Of a stretch of 64,000 nucleotides of DNA, positions 11,974 through 24,159 are shown piece after piece. This DNA comes from Hyaloperonospora brassicae (Eukaryota > Oomycota > Peronosporomycetes > Peronosporales > Peronosporaceae), in contig CANTFL010000199.1 of the NCBI GenBank assembly GCA_947650285.1, forward strand, positions 62,001 through 126,000, read 5' to 3'. The notes under the pieces were generated by a model. It searched no databases. It was given only the letters and a program-made list of their open reading frames with translations, and was not told the DNA's origin. Position numbers and translations under genes: made by a program. How positions within the stretch are numbered: position 1 is the stretch's first letter; every line of letters starts with the position of its first letter.

Positions 11974-12966
11974 TGTAGTAATACAGTCTTAGGCGTAACG
12001 ACAAAAAATCTATGAGCTAGCCGTCGCAGTTGGTCTTGTATGTTGGTTCAATTCTCTTCGCGGTTCGCCCCTTCGGGTTCAGTTGTGGCTCGCCTAGCTG
12101 AATACCTCCAAGCACTCACACTCCTCTCCACAAGACTGCCTGAGCTCAGCAGTTTCCGTCCCTCTAATCATGTGACCTCGTACCAATGGGTAGACGTCGT
12201 CTTTTTCACTCTTTTACAGGTCACCGGGCGTAGTATTCTCCCGATTGGAAGACGCAAGGTGTCCTTGGTTGAATACCCACCGGCTCGTCGCTTGACGGGT
12301 CTTTGGACAGTGCCGTCTATTGGGTCACTGGCTCGCCGCTCACGAGTCCAAAGACGGTACCGTCTATTGGCTCACCGGGTCGCCGTGTAACGAGACTATT
12401 CTTTTCCTGGAAGCGAGTAATGCCCACCATGAGCCGACTGAACTCTTGGCGTTTCCAATCAATACCTCTACAAGCTTTTCTCCTCGAGGCTCGACATCAG
12501 GCATAATCCAGCCCACGCAGGGACTTACCTCAAACGTTGCACGTGTCTTAGTCTTGGACAATTCTGCTCTGTTCTGGTTATCTCCTATTCTATTCCTGAT
12601 TACAAGCTGACCATTGAGTGGTTCTCCTTCATCCCCCTCGTCCTCCTATATACCTACCTGTGTGGGATGGGCAAATCATCATCTTGCTCTCTCGTCAAGT
12701 TTTGGCTCGTCGGGTTACACCCCGTCGAGTATTCTCTTGTCGAGCCTTACTTCGTCGAGTCTTGTCTCGTCGAGTCTTTTCTTGTTGAGGCTTCTATCGT
12801 TTATTCTTATCTGGACAATTCTTGTATATTCGTGTCTTACTTCGTCGAGCTTTATATCGTCGTCTCTTAATTTGCCGACCTTGATGTGCTCCGGCTTCTC
12901 CCGTATATTTCGCCACTCCTATAATCAAGTTAATGGTATATAATATCACGTTTGGAAAATACCTCA
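11974..12966 (-). repeat. LTR copy 1
   Basis: About 993 bp, shared with 26684-27532 in the same orientation and with 18552-19711 in reverse. In the hand alignment of 12057-12296 with copy 2 I count seven mismatches. It contains about two units of a roughly 55-bp repeat around ACGGTACCGTCTATTGG (12290-12385), then about 13 units of a 15-bp minisatellite built on CTCGTCGAGTCTTGT. The 116-codon frame at 12040 is conserved with copy 2 only because the repeats are similar; I do not call it a gene. Confidence 0.8.
12691..12885. repeat. 15-bp minisatellite in LTR copy 1, about 13 units
   Basis: Degenerate 15-bp units of the form CTCGTCGAGTCTTGT run head to tail. The same array has about 3 units in LTR copy 2 and about 19 units in the inverted copy. 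Confidence 0.8.
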
Positions 12967-15900
12967 GCTAAAACTGCCGCGGTCGCATTACGAACCTCAC
13001 TGACGAGTGTCTTGACCAATTCTTCATTTTACGTCCACATATCATATTGCTTGAGCCTTCTATTCCCTCTTTCGTAGACCCATGACACGCAATAAATCGT
13101 CGTACTTGCTTTCTAATCCTGGTCCGGGGCTTGACTTCCTTGCCTTCTGGGTTGTACCGTACCGGGGAGCCTCAGTCACCAAATACGTCTTCCAGTCCCG
13201 TCAATTTTGCTTGCCGCGTCAGGATAAGTGTAAATATCCGTCTGCTTTTACAAATAGCTTCGTCCTGACCGCTTCTGAACCGTAATACTGTTTTGTTCCA
13301 TTTCTTTAACGATAAACTATTCATCAGGTCTAATCATTCCGCGTGTCGCCAGTCTACCTACCTGTCTGCTCCCCGAAGCCGCCTACCAACCACCCGCTGA
13401 AGTTTCTTCGTCGAGTTCGACGGATAGTCTCGAGGTCCTGGTGGGTGTGCTACGGTTTCAGCCCCGTATTTAATGTTCCTTTCCGTCTGACTCGTCTGGG
13501 ATAGTACCGACGCTCTGTGATTATTGTTCGTAATCATCTTCTCCTCCAAAACGTTGCCTTGGTGATATCTCGAACATGTACATTAAAGTATTGACAATTG
13601 TTGATGATCTCCGTCGAACGCTGAGACGAATGGACCACCAAGCTCAGCAGCGTGAGATGAATTTAATGCGGATCGTCGCCACAAAATTGGAGACGCCACG
13701 TCCGCTACTCCAAATGTCGACGTCGACCCCATCCGAAAGGCCACGTCACTCGTTGACTTGGTCTTCCTCGCCAGTGGGATGCCGTTTTGCCCCTAGACTA
13801 AACGGACTCGTTAGCTCGGCTTTGCGTGACGCTTACACAGTCGGATCGAAATAGCGCATCACGTCGTTGATGTATGGAAGCCGTGACCTTTGACCTTACA
13901 GATTTGCGAGCTCAACTGGAGACGAACCAGGTGGAGGCTGCTTCTTGGCACGCGGGTGCATTATAAACAACTGGAGTCATCAATTCACTGAGATAGTCGG
14001 TCTTCACTCCCAAGATGGAAGCCGCTAGAGTATTCGCCCAGCGTGCGGACCGACTGAAATAGGCGGAACGTAATATCTTCAGCTTGTAAGTCGCGATCTT
14101 AGCGCGGTATCGCAAAATCGCTCGACTCACTGGTCAACTCGCAGAGTCTCGGGTACAGCAAGCAGATATCTATGGAGTCGCGACGGCTTATTACTGACAC
14201 TTGCAAGAATCCACCACGACCATGTGTAATGGCGGTCATTACGCCTTGCGTGCTGCCCGGGGTATATTGACGCCCAGATTCGCGTGATCGTCGGCCTGCG
14301 GATCAGGTTTCGGCATCAAAGTGCTCCGTGGTCCCTCGATCCTAGTCTCTTTACTGCGTATATCACCTGCATCGACGCTCTGGGCTTATGTCGGCGGAGA
14401 CATAACTTGAAGTCTCACCTGCGTCGCCTTCTCGATCAGCGGATCCCGACGTCATCTCACTCGTTTCGACAGCGGGCTCATAGGAGGTGTCTCTTCGGAT
14501 CGACTTGGTCGGATCTTCGTCGAGTGGCATCTCGACAATTCCTTTCTGCACTATTATGCTATGTCTCTCCTGAATGTCCGATGAAAATCTCGCCATCGCC
14601 GCCATTGAACTGCCTTTAAATCTGATATTTGCATGATTCGCCGCCTGCGTCTCCTTCCTGTACCGCAATGCTCCAGATGGCACAACGAGTTCGCCATCAT
14701 CTACAGTTACACCAGTACAGTTGTCTCACTCGTCTAGTACGGTCTCTACGTCCGGCCAACCGTTGTCGACGACGCCTAAACTTTTAATTTCTTTTTTCTC
14801 GCGTCAGTTGATTCATTGGCTCAAGCTGTAAGCGGCGATGATGGTTCGTTGTTTCCTACGCTTGATTCTTCCCACGTCTGACGATTGTAAAGCATTTTCA
14901 TGCTCGGCGAAATCCAAGGAACCGCTACTTGCCTAACCGAGCACAGCAGTATATACGGGTAATTTGGCGTTAGTGAGGTATCGTATTCCTCAAAGCCGAG
15001 GTCGTTTTCGTCATCTGACTACGTCAACTAGATCTCGACGAGATGTTTTCCCGGTGAGTGGATTGACGTCAGTGACTGCGTCAGCGTCCTTAACCTCAAA
15101 TCATGTCTTAACTGTTCTCATATCAGGGTCGTCAACTTCAGCTTCCGCTTCTGCAGGTATGGATCACTGTCTTTACCGCGTTGTTTTGGCGTTGTGCGGT
15201 CGCTAATTATCGCGGTCGAGATCGTGCTCGTCACCCACCTGTCTCAGCTGGATCTTGTCGAGTTTGTCCCCGTATTTCTAAAATTAAGTCGCTGACCACG
15301 TCGGTCTCGCTGACGTCGGTTTTTGTGCCCCAGACCGTGGTTGTCTCGGTTCTTTTGTCCCTCCGGCGTCGTCTTCCGTCTTCGCGATCTCATATTGCCC
15401 AAGTTGGTTATCGCTACCTCGAATCCAGTGAATTCGGCGAAGAAGAGCAAGTCGAGTCGTTTGTCCGCGTCTACATCCGCCAAAAGTCCCCGAAAGGCAC
15501 CTTCATCTGGATTCAGTTCCACTTTTTTCAAGCTGCGCCTCGGACTGTGTCGACTCGTCGATCAAGCACGTCTTCTTCTGGGGCCTATGAAGCGACTTAT
15601 ACCACTATCGTATCTTTCACCCTTGCGTCTGTGGTTTCAGCACTTCCTCCCTCGCTGTATGTGTCCCGTGCGGTGCTTCGCACCCGCACGGCACAGGTAG
15701 TGGCACGTGACTCCCGTCTTTTGATAGCGATGCGGCAGGATTTGGACATCGCGTTTTACCATTCGGTTTTTTTCAATGTTAAGATCGAATTACTGCCGCT
15801 CGGTCGCCTGGGGATTCTCCATGGACGGCCTGTTGTCGCGACTATCTCCGTATCGGTGGCTGCTCTTCGAGCAATGGTGGGAGTTTTCAATCTGTCTCAC

Positions 15901-17200
15901 TCCTGCCAGGTGACACTCGGTTTGCTCCCGGAATTACCTATGTTTATGTCCGCGGCTTGTCTTCTTGATACTTGAGCTAGAATTTTCTCTTCAAGATATT
16001 TAATTTGGACGATCAGTATCCTGGATGCTTTCTGTGACGTCTGGGTCGATATCGCAGGTTCGGTAATGAGGTCTACCGCGGTGATACTGTCAATACCCGG
16101 TCAAAGGTGTACGTCGCCATGTGAGAGAGAAGTCATTGACTCGTCAAGTTCGACGTAATAATGAGAAAGCACCCGGATTTCGTTTTCATCCGGTCGACCG
16201 CTGACGTGGTCACGCTTTTCGCGTTTTAATCGGAATACGTCTCGGCTTGCAAGCGTCGTGAACACTTCTATAGGCTGGCTGTAAAATCCCTTATTTGTGT
16301 CCTCAACGAGGCAGTCTCTGCGTGGATGCCTGAAGGGTCGGCTCCTGCTATCGATCCTTAGATATTTTAAAGCCATCCGTGTCTCATTACCCGATTGTGA
16401 GTCACGCATGAATGCCCTCAAGTCCTGGCTAATTCGTCGAGCTCGCTGCGTTTGATGCATCTAACAATGACGGGTCTTGTGGTTGACTGTTCCGGCAAAG
16501 CACCCCTGCATCCTTGCTCCAGACTACACCATCCCAAATTTTAGTGTCTGTGACGACGAGGGTTGCCGAGAGCGATGTGCTGTCTTATATTGTAGAGGAC
16601 GTCACTTCAAACGAAAATTCTCCTCGAGCTGTGATCCCCGCTGCACCCGTTTCTGAAAATCGTCGTTACATGCAGATTTTTACCTCCCTAAACCCCAGCG
16701 ATCCGCTTCACACCGGACGATTCATTGGTGGTCGTCTCGCAATTTTGGTTTCTATGACTATGCCGTCGTACGGGGATCTCGACTCAATGTGTCATTGTTT
16801 TAAGTAATTCATTGAGTTATAATTCCTTCTATTCATTTATCTTAATCCATTTTACTACATTTTCTCTCTCTCATATCTGCATGCTTCTCATAACAGAGAT
16901 GAGGCTGTTGGTGACATTGTTGCGCGGACTAGCACTCATCTACCACCCGCACTATCTTCCACCAAAAGATAGCTTTATATACCTTAATAAAGCGTATTCT
17001 AAATTTCTGCACGACAGACTAAAACGTCTTCTATGTCGCTGATTAATGGTCTTTCCACTTCACCAGGAAACGTCGCTGAGTATTGCCGATGATCGTCGAT
17101 AGTGGTAAATCTTCATCCACGATTGCTTCTACTTCATTTATCCCTCCCTCTTCGTTCGGCTACCCAATCATTTTAATATAGGAATTCTCTGTCAAAATCG
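12967..17200. other. Internal retroelement sequence, no intact gene
   Basis: The stretch between LTR copy 1 and the integrase C-terminal fragment has only broken frames. Some are serine-rich on the plus strand (for example SNPVNSAKKSKSSRLSASTS near 15.4 kb) and could be an old gag head of another element. The 264-codon plus-strand frame at 15181-15975 has no recognisable domain and is probably chance. CTCGTCGAG-like words occur scattered. Confidence 0.4.
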
Positions 17201-17225
17201 ATATATTCTGTCCCAGATATTCTAG

Positions 17226-17435
17226 TTACCAGCGTATTTGTCGGTCTTTACCTTGATTCCTGATCTTCTTCAAGCGTGACACCTGTACGACAGGATAAAA
17301 TCTATACCCGCTCCGGTTTGTAAACTCTAACTGAAAATCGAAATCCTCCACTCGTCGCTTCACGCGTAGCGGCTCATACCATCGGTGAGCTAGCTTCGTC
17401 TTCAGTCCAGGCTTCACTTCTTCATGAACAGCCAT
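17226..17435 (-). pseudogene. Integrase C-terminal fragment
   Basis: A 69-codon minus-strand frame contains VKPGLKTKLAHRWYEPLRVK and FYPVVQVSRLKKIR, the pattern of the gypsy integrase C-terminal region (loaded with basic residues, a GPF/Y-like WYEPLRV, and a VSRLKK end). It is an isolated fragment, with stops on both sides, in the same orientation as the RT fragment at 22 kb. Confidence 0.6.
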
Positions 17436-18551
17436 GCTTCATCCTCTCCGTCGAACTTGGTTTCGAGTGACGCATCTCTTTCTTCATCTCGTTAACCTGC
17501 ATCTTAAGTATAATATGATCGTTATCTTCGTGGAAAACTTCGACGTTACGCCGGGCTCGATCCCTCACTGTTTTCTTTTACTCGGTCAGCCTTCACAATC
17601 ACTTGGTACTCCCTCTCGAGTCGGAGTGCTATCACTCGTTGGCGGTTAGAATCGTGGCTACACATGACCGGGTCTGCTGAATCTATCGTTTTGATTGCCG
17701 CGACCGTCGTCCGCCGGATCGACTCCGTCATGGCTTTCAGTGTAGATTGCGCGTCCACATTATAAACTAGGTATAAGGAAGTATCTTTTCTCGTAGGGTC
17801 TCTAACTTAATGATCTCATGTACTAATTGCTCGGCGATGTCGTCCCAGTCTGATTGAATAGGGTCTTCTACATTTACGAGCACTTTCGGTATCATCGTCT
17901 TCACGCTGCGTCATTGATATCCGTTCAATAATGGTCCGTTGCTCAATGTATCTTGCTATTTAGACTCTATCATCTCAGCAAAAGTTTGAAAAACTTCACT
18001 ATTAAATCTTGGGTCTCTATTTTGATGAATGAAGATATAAGCTCCAAAACTACGGAAGGTGCTCTCTTAGAATGGTTTATCAAATTCGAATGCCCCTGTT
18101 GCACTCACAGATTTAAATTATTACAAATCCCGTAAGGTGATCCTAAAAAAGTAGCAGCTCCGTATTTTCTCGTCGAGTTACTGTTAGGAGAATACCAAAG
18201 TCCATTGATACCACGTGAAAAAGCCGATCGGATACGACGTTACTTGTCGAGTGTTCTCTTAAGTAAGCCGTGCTCTTGATGGTACTAAAATCGTCATATG
18301 CGTGTATGTGTTCAGTCACACGTCATTAAAAGCCCGTTGCAGTATAGACGGACCTCACTCGATGAAACGTCCTTACGATTCCTTGGTGTATGCCTTCCAC
18401 AGAGTCATGTGTGATGTAGGAAAATTTCTTGCAAGCAATATATACAATTAAGATTGCAGGAGGTTGGCGGCTTCGAGGTCAGCAAATTTGAGGTCGGCAA
18501 ACTGAAGTTCAGCGACTCAAGTATAGGCGACTTAAGCGTCGACAAGCCAAG

Positions 18552-19711
18552 TGTGATACAGGGAATTTCCGAACGTATTATTTTCTACTTTCGAATTGAT
18601 CATAAGAGTGGCGAACTCGACGAGAGAAGCCGGAGCGCATCGAAGTCGGGGAATCAAAAATCGACGATTCAAGCCTCGACAAGTCAAGACTCGACGAGAG
18701 AAGACTCGACGTGGGAAGACTCGACGAGTGGAGACTCGACAATTCAAGACCCTACGAGTGAAGTTCTGACGATAAAATAATCGACGAGTGAAGTATCGAC
18801 GAGATTATAATTGACGAGTGAAGACTCGACGATAAAAGATTTGAAGAGTTAAGACTCAACTAGTCAAGACTCGATAATTCAAGACCCGACCAGCCAAGCC
18901 TCGACAAGTCAAGACTCGACGAGAGAAGACTCTACGAGAGAAGGTTTATAGATAGAGCGAGATGATTAACGGTCCATCACACTAGCTATCTGTATAGGAA
19001 GATGAGGGGAACGACGGAGAACCACCCGATAGTGTTTTTATGATCAGAGAGAGAGATTAAAAGATAACCAATACAGTGCAGAATTTTCTAAGTTTAAGAC
19101 ACGCGTACACCCACAATCCCTTCGTGGGCTAGATTATGCCTGCCGTCGAACCTCGAGAGGCATAGCTTGTAGAGGTACCGACCGGTAGCGTTAAGCGTTT
19201 AAAAATGCGTGGGTTGGGTAATGCTCGCTACCAGTGAAGGATCAGTCTCGTCGCACGGCGAGCCGGTTATTCAATAGACGGCACCGCTTTGGAGTCTCGT
19301 CGGAAAGCGAGCCGGTACCTAATTGACGGTACCGCTTTAACACTCGCGAACGGCGAGCCATTGACCCAATAGACGGCACTGTCCATAGACTCGTCGAGTC
19401 ACGAGCCGGTGGGTCTTTAACCAAGGATACCGTATTCTTCTAGTCGGGTGTATACTGCTCCCAGTGACCTGTAAAAGCGCATACTGCGTCGGCTTCCACC
19501 CGTTGGTGTGAAGTCACAGAAAGAGAGAGGTTTAGGAGCTGCTGAGCTCAGGCAGTCCTCTGGAGGATTGGTTGTAAGAAATCAGTTAGGCGAAAGCCAC
19601 ATTTAAGCCCATAGAGACGAACCGCGTAGGGATTTATTCAAGCGTATCAGCCCGTATCGCCGACAAATCTCGTCGATTGTTTTGTTTGTACGTTGAAGCT
19701 GTTATACTACA
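18552..19711 (+). repeat. Inverted solo LTR copy
   Basis: About 1.16 kb that aligns, reversed, with LTR copies 1 and 2. The start matches the 3' ends of the forward copies (GGGAATTTCCGAACG), AGAAGCCGGAGCGCATC matches the block next to the minisatellite, and the end (TTATACTACA) matches the reversed TGTAGTA start. It has about three units of the roughly 55-bp repeat instead of two and about 19 of the 15-bp unit. It is more diverged than copies 1 and 2 are from each other. It interrupts the minus-strand element. Confidence 0.75.
18661..18944. repeat. 15-bp minisatellite, about 19 units
   Basis: Units of the form TCGACGAGTGAAGAC repeat with an exact 15-bp period, so that four units fill every 60 bases. 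Variation is mostly in the last third of the unit. The overlapping plus-strand frame (18454-18780) encodes a five-residue repeat (such as DSTRE, DSTWE, DSTSG) and is not considered a gene. Confidence 0.9.
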
Positions 19712-20853
19712 GAACTCAATACTATACCACACATTGCAAAATAGCAGAATCTCATCGATCATAAAAAGTTAAAAAAAATTTCGTTACTTAAGCTCTTCGT
19801 CTAGCAAATCCCTCTACTCATGACGCCATCCTTTGTAGAAGAGTAGACCATTTTCGCTAACTACAAAGTGTTCCACGATTTTTCCCGCATAGTTGACCTT
19901 TCTATGGTTCAGCTTGTCTTATTTGCCTATTAGGAACATCTTGAGCTTTAGTTACTTTTCTTCCTAATCTTGATCTTTCGAGACCCTTCTCTGCGCTCGG
20001 CTTGTATGAACAGCGGATAGATGTCTTTAAAACTCGGCGATTATCAGTTTCTAGGCGCTTTTGTTGGTTGTTTGTATACTCGTCGAGTCTCGGATCGTCG
20101 AGTGGTCCTCTCGAATATATTTCGCATTCTGCTTTCCTCAAACGACTATGACGCTTGGTCTATCTTGACCTAGCGGTTATTCGTGCGGATTGGTTGGTCC
20201 AGTTGTTCTCGGGTAGGTGGATCAGCAATTATGACTCGTCGAGTCCTACTCCGCGTATTTTTTAGCAATCGTTAGCAATTATTTCTCGTCTTTCGACGTA
20301 GGAGGATCAACGAGTAATTGCTCTTGTATGCGGTTCAGCTTCTTCAGCTCGTTTATTCGACTTAGCTTTGCATCACTTTCCCCGATATAGCTTTCAGAGC
20401 TTCGGTGGCCCGCGTCTACTCTGCCGCGCTGTATCACCTTATGACGTGAAAATTCTAGACAGAGCTGCCTCGGCGACTAATTCTTTGTGACGCACTAACA
20501 TCACCTGCAACGAGTCTTTCTTGCATGCGATCACCCCCATGGATTGCTGGATCACGAGCCTGGAACGACCCACAATAATAAATGTCAGGCACTTCGTGTT
20601 CTAATGATGCTTGTGTTCCGTTATTCATTTTTGAGTACTCTTCCAGGTATACTGTCTATGTCGATAGGTACGCACTCGCAGCAATCAAAATGTTATATTC
20701 GGGCAATTTTTAGACTACTTAGGAGCATCTTCCAAAAAAACATGCTTCTCGGTCATCGCAAAGTTATCGAACGAAAGAACAACAACAACAAATATCGGAG
20801 TCACACGCGCATGGAATCGCGCTGGATCCGGTCGAACAGTCACCGAGTGTTTC
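19712..20853. other. Internal retroelement sequence, no intact gene
   Basis: Broken frames only. CTCGTCGAG-type words occur at about 20080-20110 and 20237, again pointing to the same repeat family. A minus-strand frame at 19902-20141 is basic and may be degraded integrase or gag text, but no motif is decisive. Confidence 0.4.
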
Positions 20854-21174
20854 TCAGATGGAAAAATTTGTCGTAACTATTCGTCGAGGCCGATAGTCTA
20901 TGTGACGGACGCTTGCAACAATTGGGCAAAATTCGCGACGCACTCGATCACTCTCTTGATCTTTAAATGATGCGGGAATGGTAAGAAAGCGAAACTGACG
21001 GCACTTTCGTATATAGCCTTGGACGTGAGTAGTCATTCCATCGTAGAAAAACGGATATAGACGTTGATGATCCTTTAAGCAAGAAGATAATGCGTAATCT
21101 TGAGCAATGGTAGCAGAGCTACCATTACGCGCTCGGTAGGGTGGTAAAGGATCTCGCTGTCCTTCAAGACCCAA
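20854..21174 (-). pseudogene. Possible integrase zinc-binding fragment
   Basis: A 106-codon minus-strand frame includes FFYDGMTTHVQGYIRKCRQF, which resembles the HHCC-region spacing of gypsy integrases (a helix before the Cys pair). The second Cys and later catalytic residues are not visible. It lies where integrase should follow the RT fragment at 22 kb. Confidence 0.4.
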
Positions 21175-21701
21175 CTACAAATCGGGACTGGGTGTAAGAT
21201 TCCGTCGTGCACTTGCATCGACGTACTGCTCAACGCCCATCAATTATCAAAAATCATCACATGAACATCGGCGGTTGAGTCAAAATGATGCAGAACTGGA
21301 GCTCTAAAGATTTTTTTAGTGTAGCATAGCGAAGGATGCACGTGCGCCGGCCAGGTTTAATTTTGGCAATAAATCGTCGCCCTTTTTTATGCAGTATTGC
21401 TCAATACACCGCGATGATATAAATGAACCGAACATGATAGTTTATCGCTCTGAGAAACGCTTGTATACCCTTTTTTGACGCTGGGAAAGGCCGCTTAGTG
21501 AGGTTGATCAGTTTAATCGGGTCGGCTGCAATGCCCTGTGCTTTCACTTTAAGAGATAAGAATTACACTTATGGGCTGCAAAAAGATGCTCCTAATTAAG
21601 CTGATACTAATGCGACACTCCGTAAAGCGTACCATTAAGTGGTCGACTGTCGCTAAACGTTCGTCGAAGATTTTACCTTCAAAGCAGATATCGTCCACAA
21701 A

Positions 21702-22260
21702 CTATCGACGGCTACACAAATTAAACAACTGCCGATACAGCGAGTTCTCCCCCGTGACAAACATGCTGCTCGACGGGTCATCGACCAAGCGCTGCAACAA
21801 ATCAGACTCGTCACGTGCTCGGTAGGCGGCATCGAGGTATGTTATCGCAAATATACCACTTATAAAGTCGTTGAGCTCTGCGGTGTCGTTTGCACGTTTA
21901 CGCGCGGTTTCGTCTTCGGCAAATTTAGCTTTGGTGGCAAAGTCTTGCCATTCATCTTCATGTGAAACATACCCCCACAACCCGTTTTAAATGAGTTGTT
22001 GGTAGTTCATAAGAGCATTCAAAGTCCAAACTGCATGCGCACCCACTCGATATACTTAAACGCACATACGAACGCTGACCATTGACGCGCTCTTTCCGTC
22101 ATGATTACTGCGCGAAATCCACTGGCCCCATACAATGAACAAAAGCATTGGTAGCTTTCGATATCGGTCAACATATCGTCTACTAAGGGCGCTGCGTATT
22201 CCATGATGGCCGTGATGGCGTTGAAGAGTATACAATTCATGCATAACCGGATGTCAACGC
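21702..22260 (-). pseudogene. Reverse transcriptase fragment (gypsy)
   Basis: The minus strand reads PLVDDMLTDIESYQCFCSLY, then GASGFRAVIMTERARQWSAF and FEYIEWVRMQFGL-type text, the standard gypsy RT core (L-D-A-A-S-G-F-W like, then FGL). It then breaks, with a further fragment down to 21702. The usual first catalytic Asp of the LDAASGF motif is changed (CSLYGASGF has Tyr), so this copy would be inactive even without the stops. Confidence 0.75.
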
Positions 22261-23423
22261 CATTCGTCTTTTAAATAATCGGTGTGGCGACGCCCATAGA
22301 CTGCAAGAAAAATAAATCAGTCTTGACTTCAACAATCCTTTCTTCATCTCGTACAGCTTCTATAGATAGCGTAGTGGAACCCGTTTGGATCGTTGCTTAA
22401 TGGGATCTTGACCTCGGACGTTGATATCACACACCACTCCATATGCTGGAGGCGCTAAAGCGTTTCAGCTGGATTCATAATTCCTTCGTGTTCTTGCAAT
22501 ACACTAACCAACTGTGTTTGTTTAGTTTTCGCTTTGTTCGTGCACATCACATTGCCCCTGTGTAATACAGCTTGTTTGGTGCTAACTCGGTATAATCCGG
22601 TAAGAACGCAATTTCGGAAGAATAATCTATCAGGCTGACCTCGCTAGCGATATGCTCGAAATATAATGTAACGATTGGACGAGGTGTTAATATTTTATCC
22701 GTACCGTCGCATCTGCTGCCTTTAGCGCACATAGGAATCGTCGATCTAGGTCTTCACACTGTGACCCGTCCCTTCTTGTCGTCGTATCACATCCGTCTCG
22801 CAGATTTTCGAGTCGATAGACGGGAACTATTTTCGTATCGACTGACCGTCTTCCGCGCACGACTCGTCGAGTCGGCCTGAATATCATAGGTCTATATCAT
22901 CACTATCACACCCATGTCTCTTCCAGTTGCCGTTGCGTCGTTTAGAAACGTGTCCTTCTTCGTATCATGTCCACGAACTAACTCGGTCTGAGTTTGCTCA
23001 TCTTCGTTGCACTCTATAAGTATGACGACTCCTTTATCAGACGCAACCGTTCTGTCATTGAAAACGTGATTATACCGTCTTAAATATTCCCGTTGGTCGT
23101 GTGTAATCTCTCCGCCAACAGCAGGCGGTTGTTGACTCAACCATTCCTCATACCAGTGCTGTTCTTTCTTGAACAACCGTCCGTCCATCACATTTCATGT
23201 GCTAACACCTGCCAGTCGTGATAATTTGTCGCATTATTTCTGACTAAATCCTCGTCACGCGGTAACACTTCGTGTGGTAGTTATAGCAAGACTGGGTAGT
23301 GTGCCGGACACGAAGCACTTCTTGTTGAGACGTTCATCAGCCTTAATCTCGTTTCCGTCCCTTCCTGTTGTATGTCGCGGTCGACACGAGTGTGGGTAGG
23401 CGATGGATCTATATCTCATGAGT
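22261..23423 (-). pseudogene. Protease-RT linker remnants
   Basis: Broken minus-strand frames between the protease-like and RT fragments. One (22892-23191) contains WLSQQPPAVGGEITHDQREY, consistent with the linker before RT in this retroelement type, but no catalytic motif can be shown. Confidence 0.35.
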
Positions 23424-24144
23424 TTATTTGCTAGGTTGTTTATTTTGCAGCTGTAACTCTTCATACAACCGGCTCTCGACATATAATGAGCTAGCCGGGC
23501 CTCCAGCGATTTCATCGCCGTATGTGGTGTCGTCAACTTCTCTTGCTGACCTCAATAAAAATATAGCAGTTTCGTCTGGAAGCTTAGCCATCGCGTTGAA
23601 CAATTCTAGTCGATTACCGGCTGGTATCATGAAATCTGTACTGATATTTATATCCATCCCCACATGATGTGGCATAATCTACACAATAAATTCATTCAGT
23701 TCTTGCCATCCTAGAGTGATCTTTAGTGTGGTTCGCGAAGTGGTGACGAGTTTCGACTTGCCGATTTCTTAGACATCAATTCATTTTTCGTTGATCGTGA
23801 GTCATCGTAATCGCGTAGTCCCAGTATATGGGTCGCTAATGGCCGAAATGCAGGCGCCTGTATCCAACTGTATTTTGCCTCGTTCGTCATTGATGGCGCC
23901 CATGCCTAACGCTCGCATTCGTACTCATTAATCAAAATTCCTCGACGACCACCATTCGTTCTCCTGATAGTAGATTCAATTCTGTCGTCTCCTTCATCTT
24001 AGGACCCGGTCGTCTATTTGTGTCTATCCTTGCAATCAATCGGCCTTCACCATAATCCCAATCATCCCATTTTATCTTTAGTATTTTCTCATCCAACGCG
24101 TCGAGTCGTTGCGTGCTCCCAACGAAGATAAACACATCGATCAC
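23424..24144 (-). pseudogene. Retropepsin-region remnants (gypsy)
   Basis: Two minus-strand frames (23932-24144 and 23424-23675) read IDVFIFVGSTQRLDALDEKI, WDDWDYGEGRLIARIDTNRR and then MDINISTDFMIPAGNRLELF with NAMAKLPDE. That matches the protease-to-RT linker text of Phytophthora gypsy elements as I know it. The frames are separated by stops. The catalytic DTG-like site is not visible in these pieces. Confidence 0.5.
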
Positions 24145-24159
24145 TTCAACTGCTGGTTC

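Noticed and set aside
12040..12390. 116-residue protein conserved between 12 kb and 26.8 kb
   Set aside because: Both copies lie inside LTRs, and the similarity is that of the whole LTR, not of a coding frame; changes are not concentrated at third positions by eye.
15181..15975. 264-codon plus-strand frame in the repeat island
   Set aside because: No domain, no matching promoter or splice context, and it lies within decayed retroelement sequence; most likely chance.
18454..18780. Protein with DSTRE-like pentapeptide repeats
   Set aside because: The frame simply translates the 15-bp LTR minisatellite.
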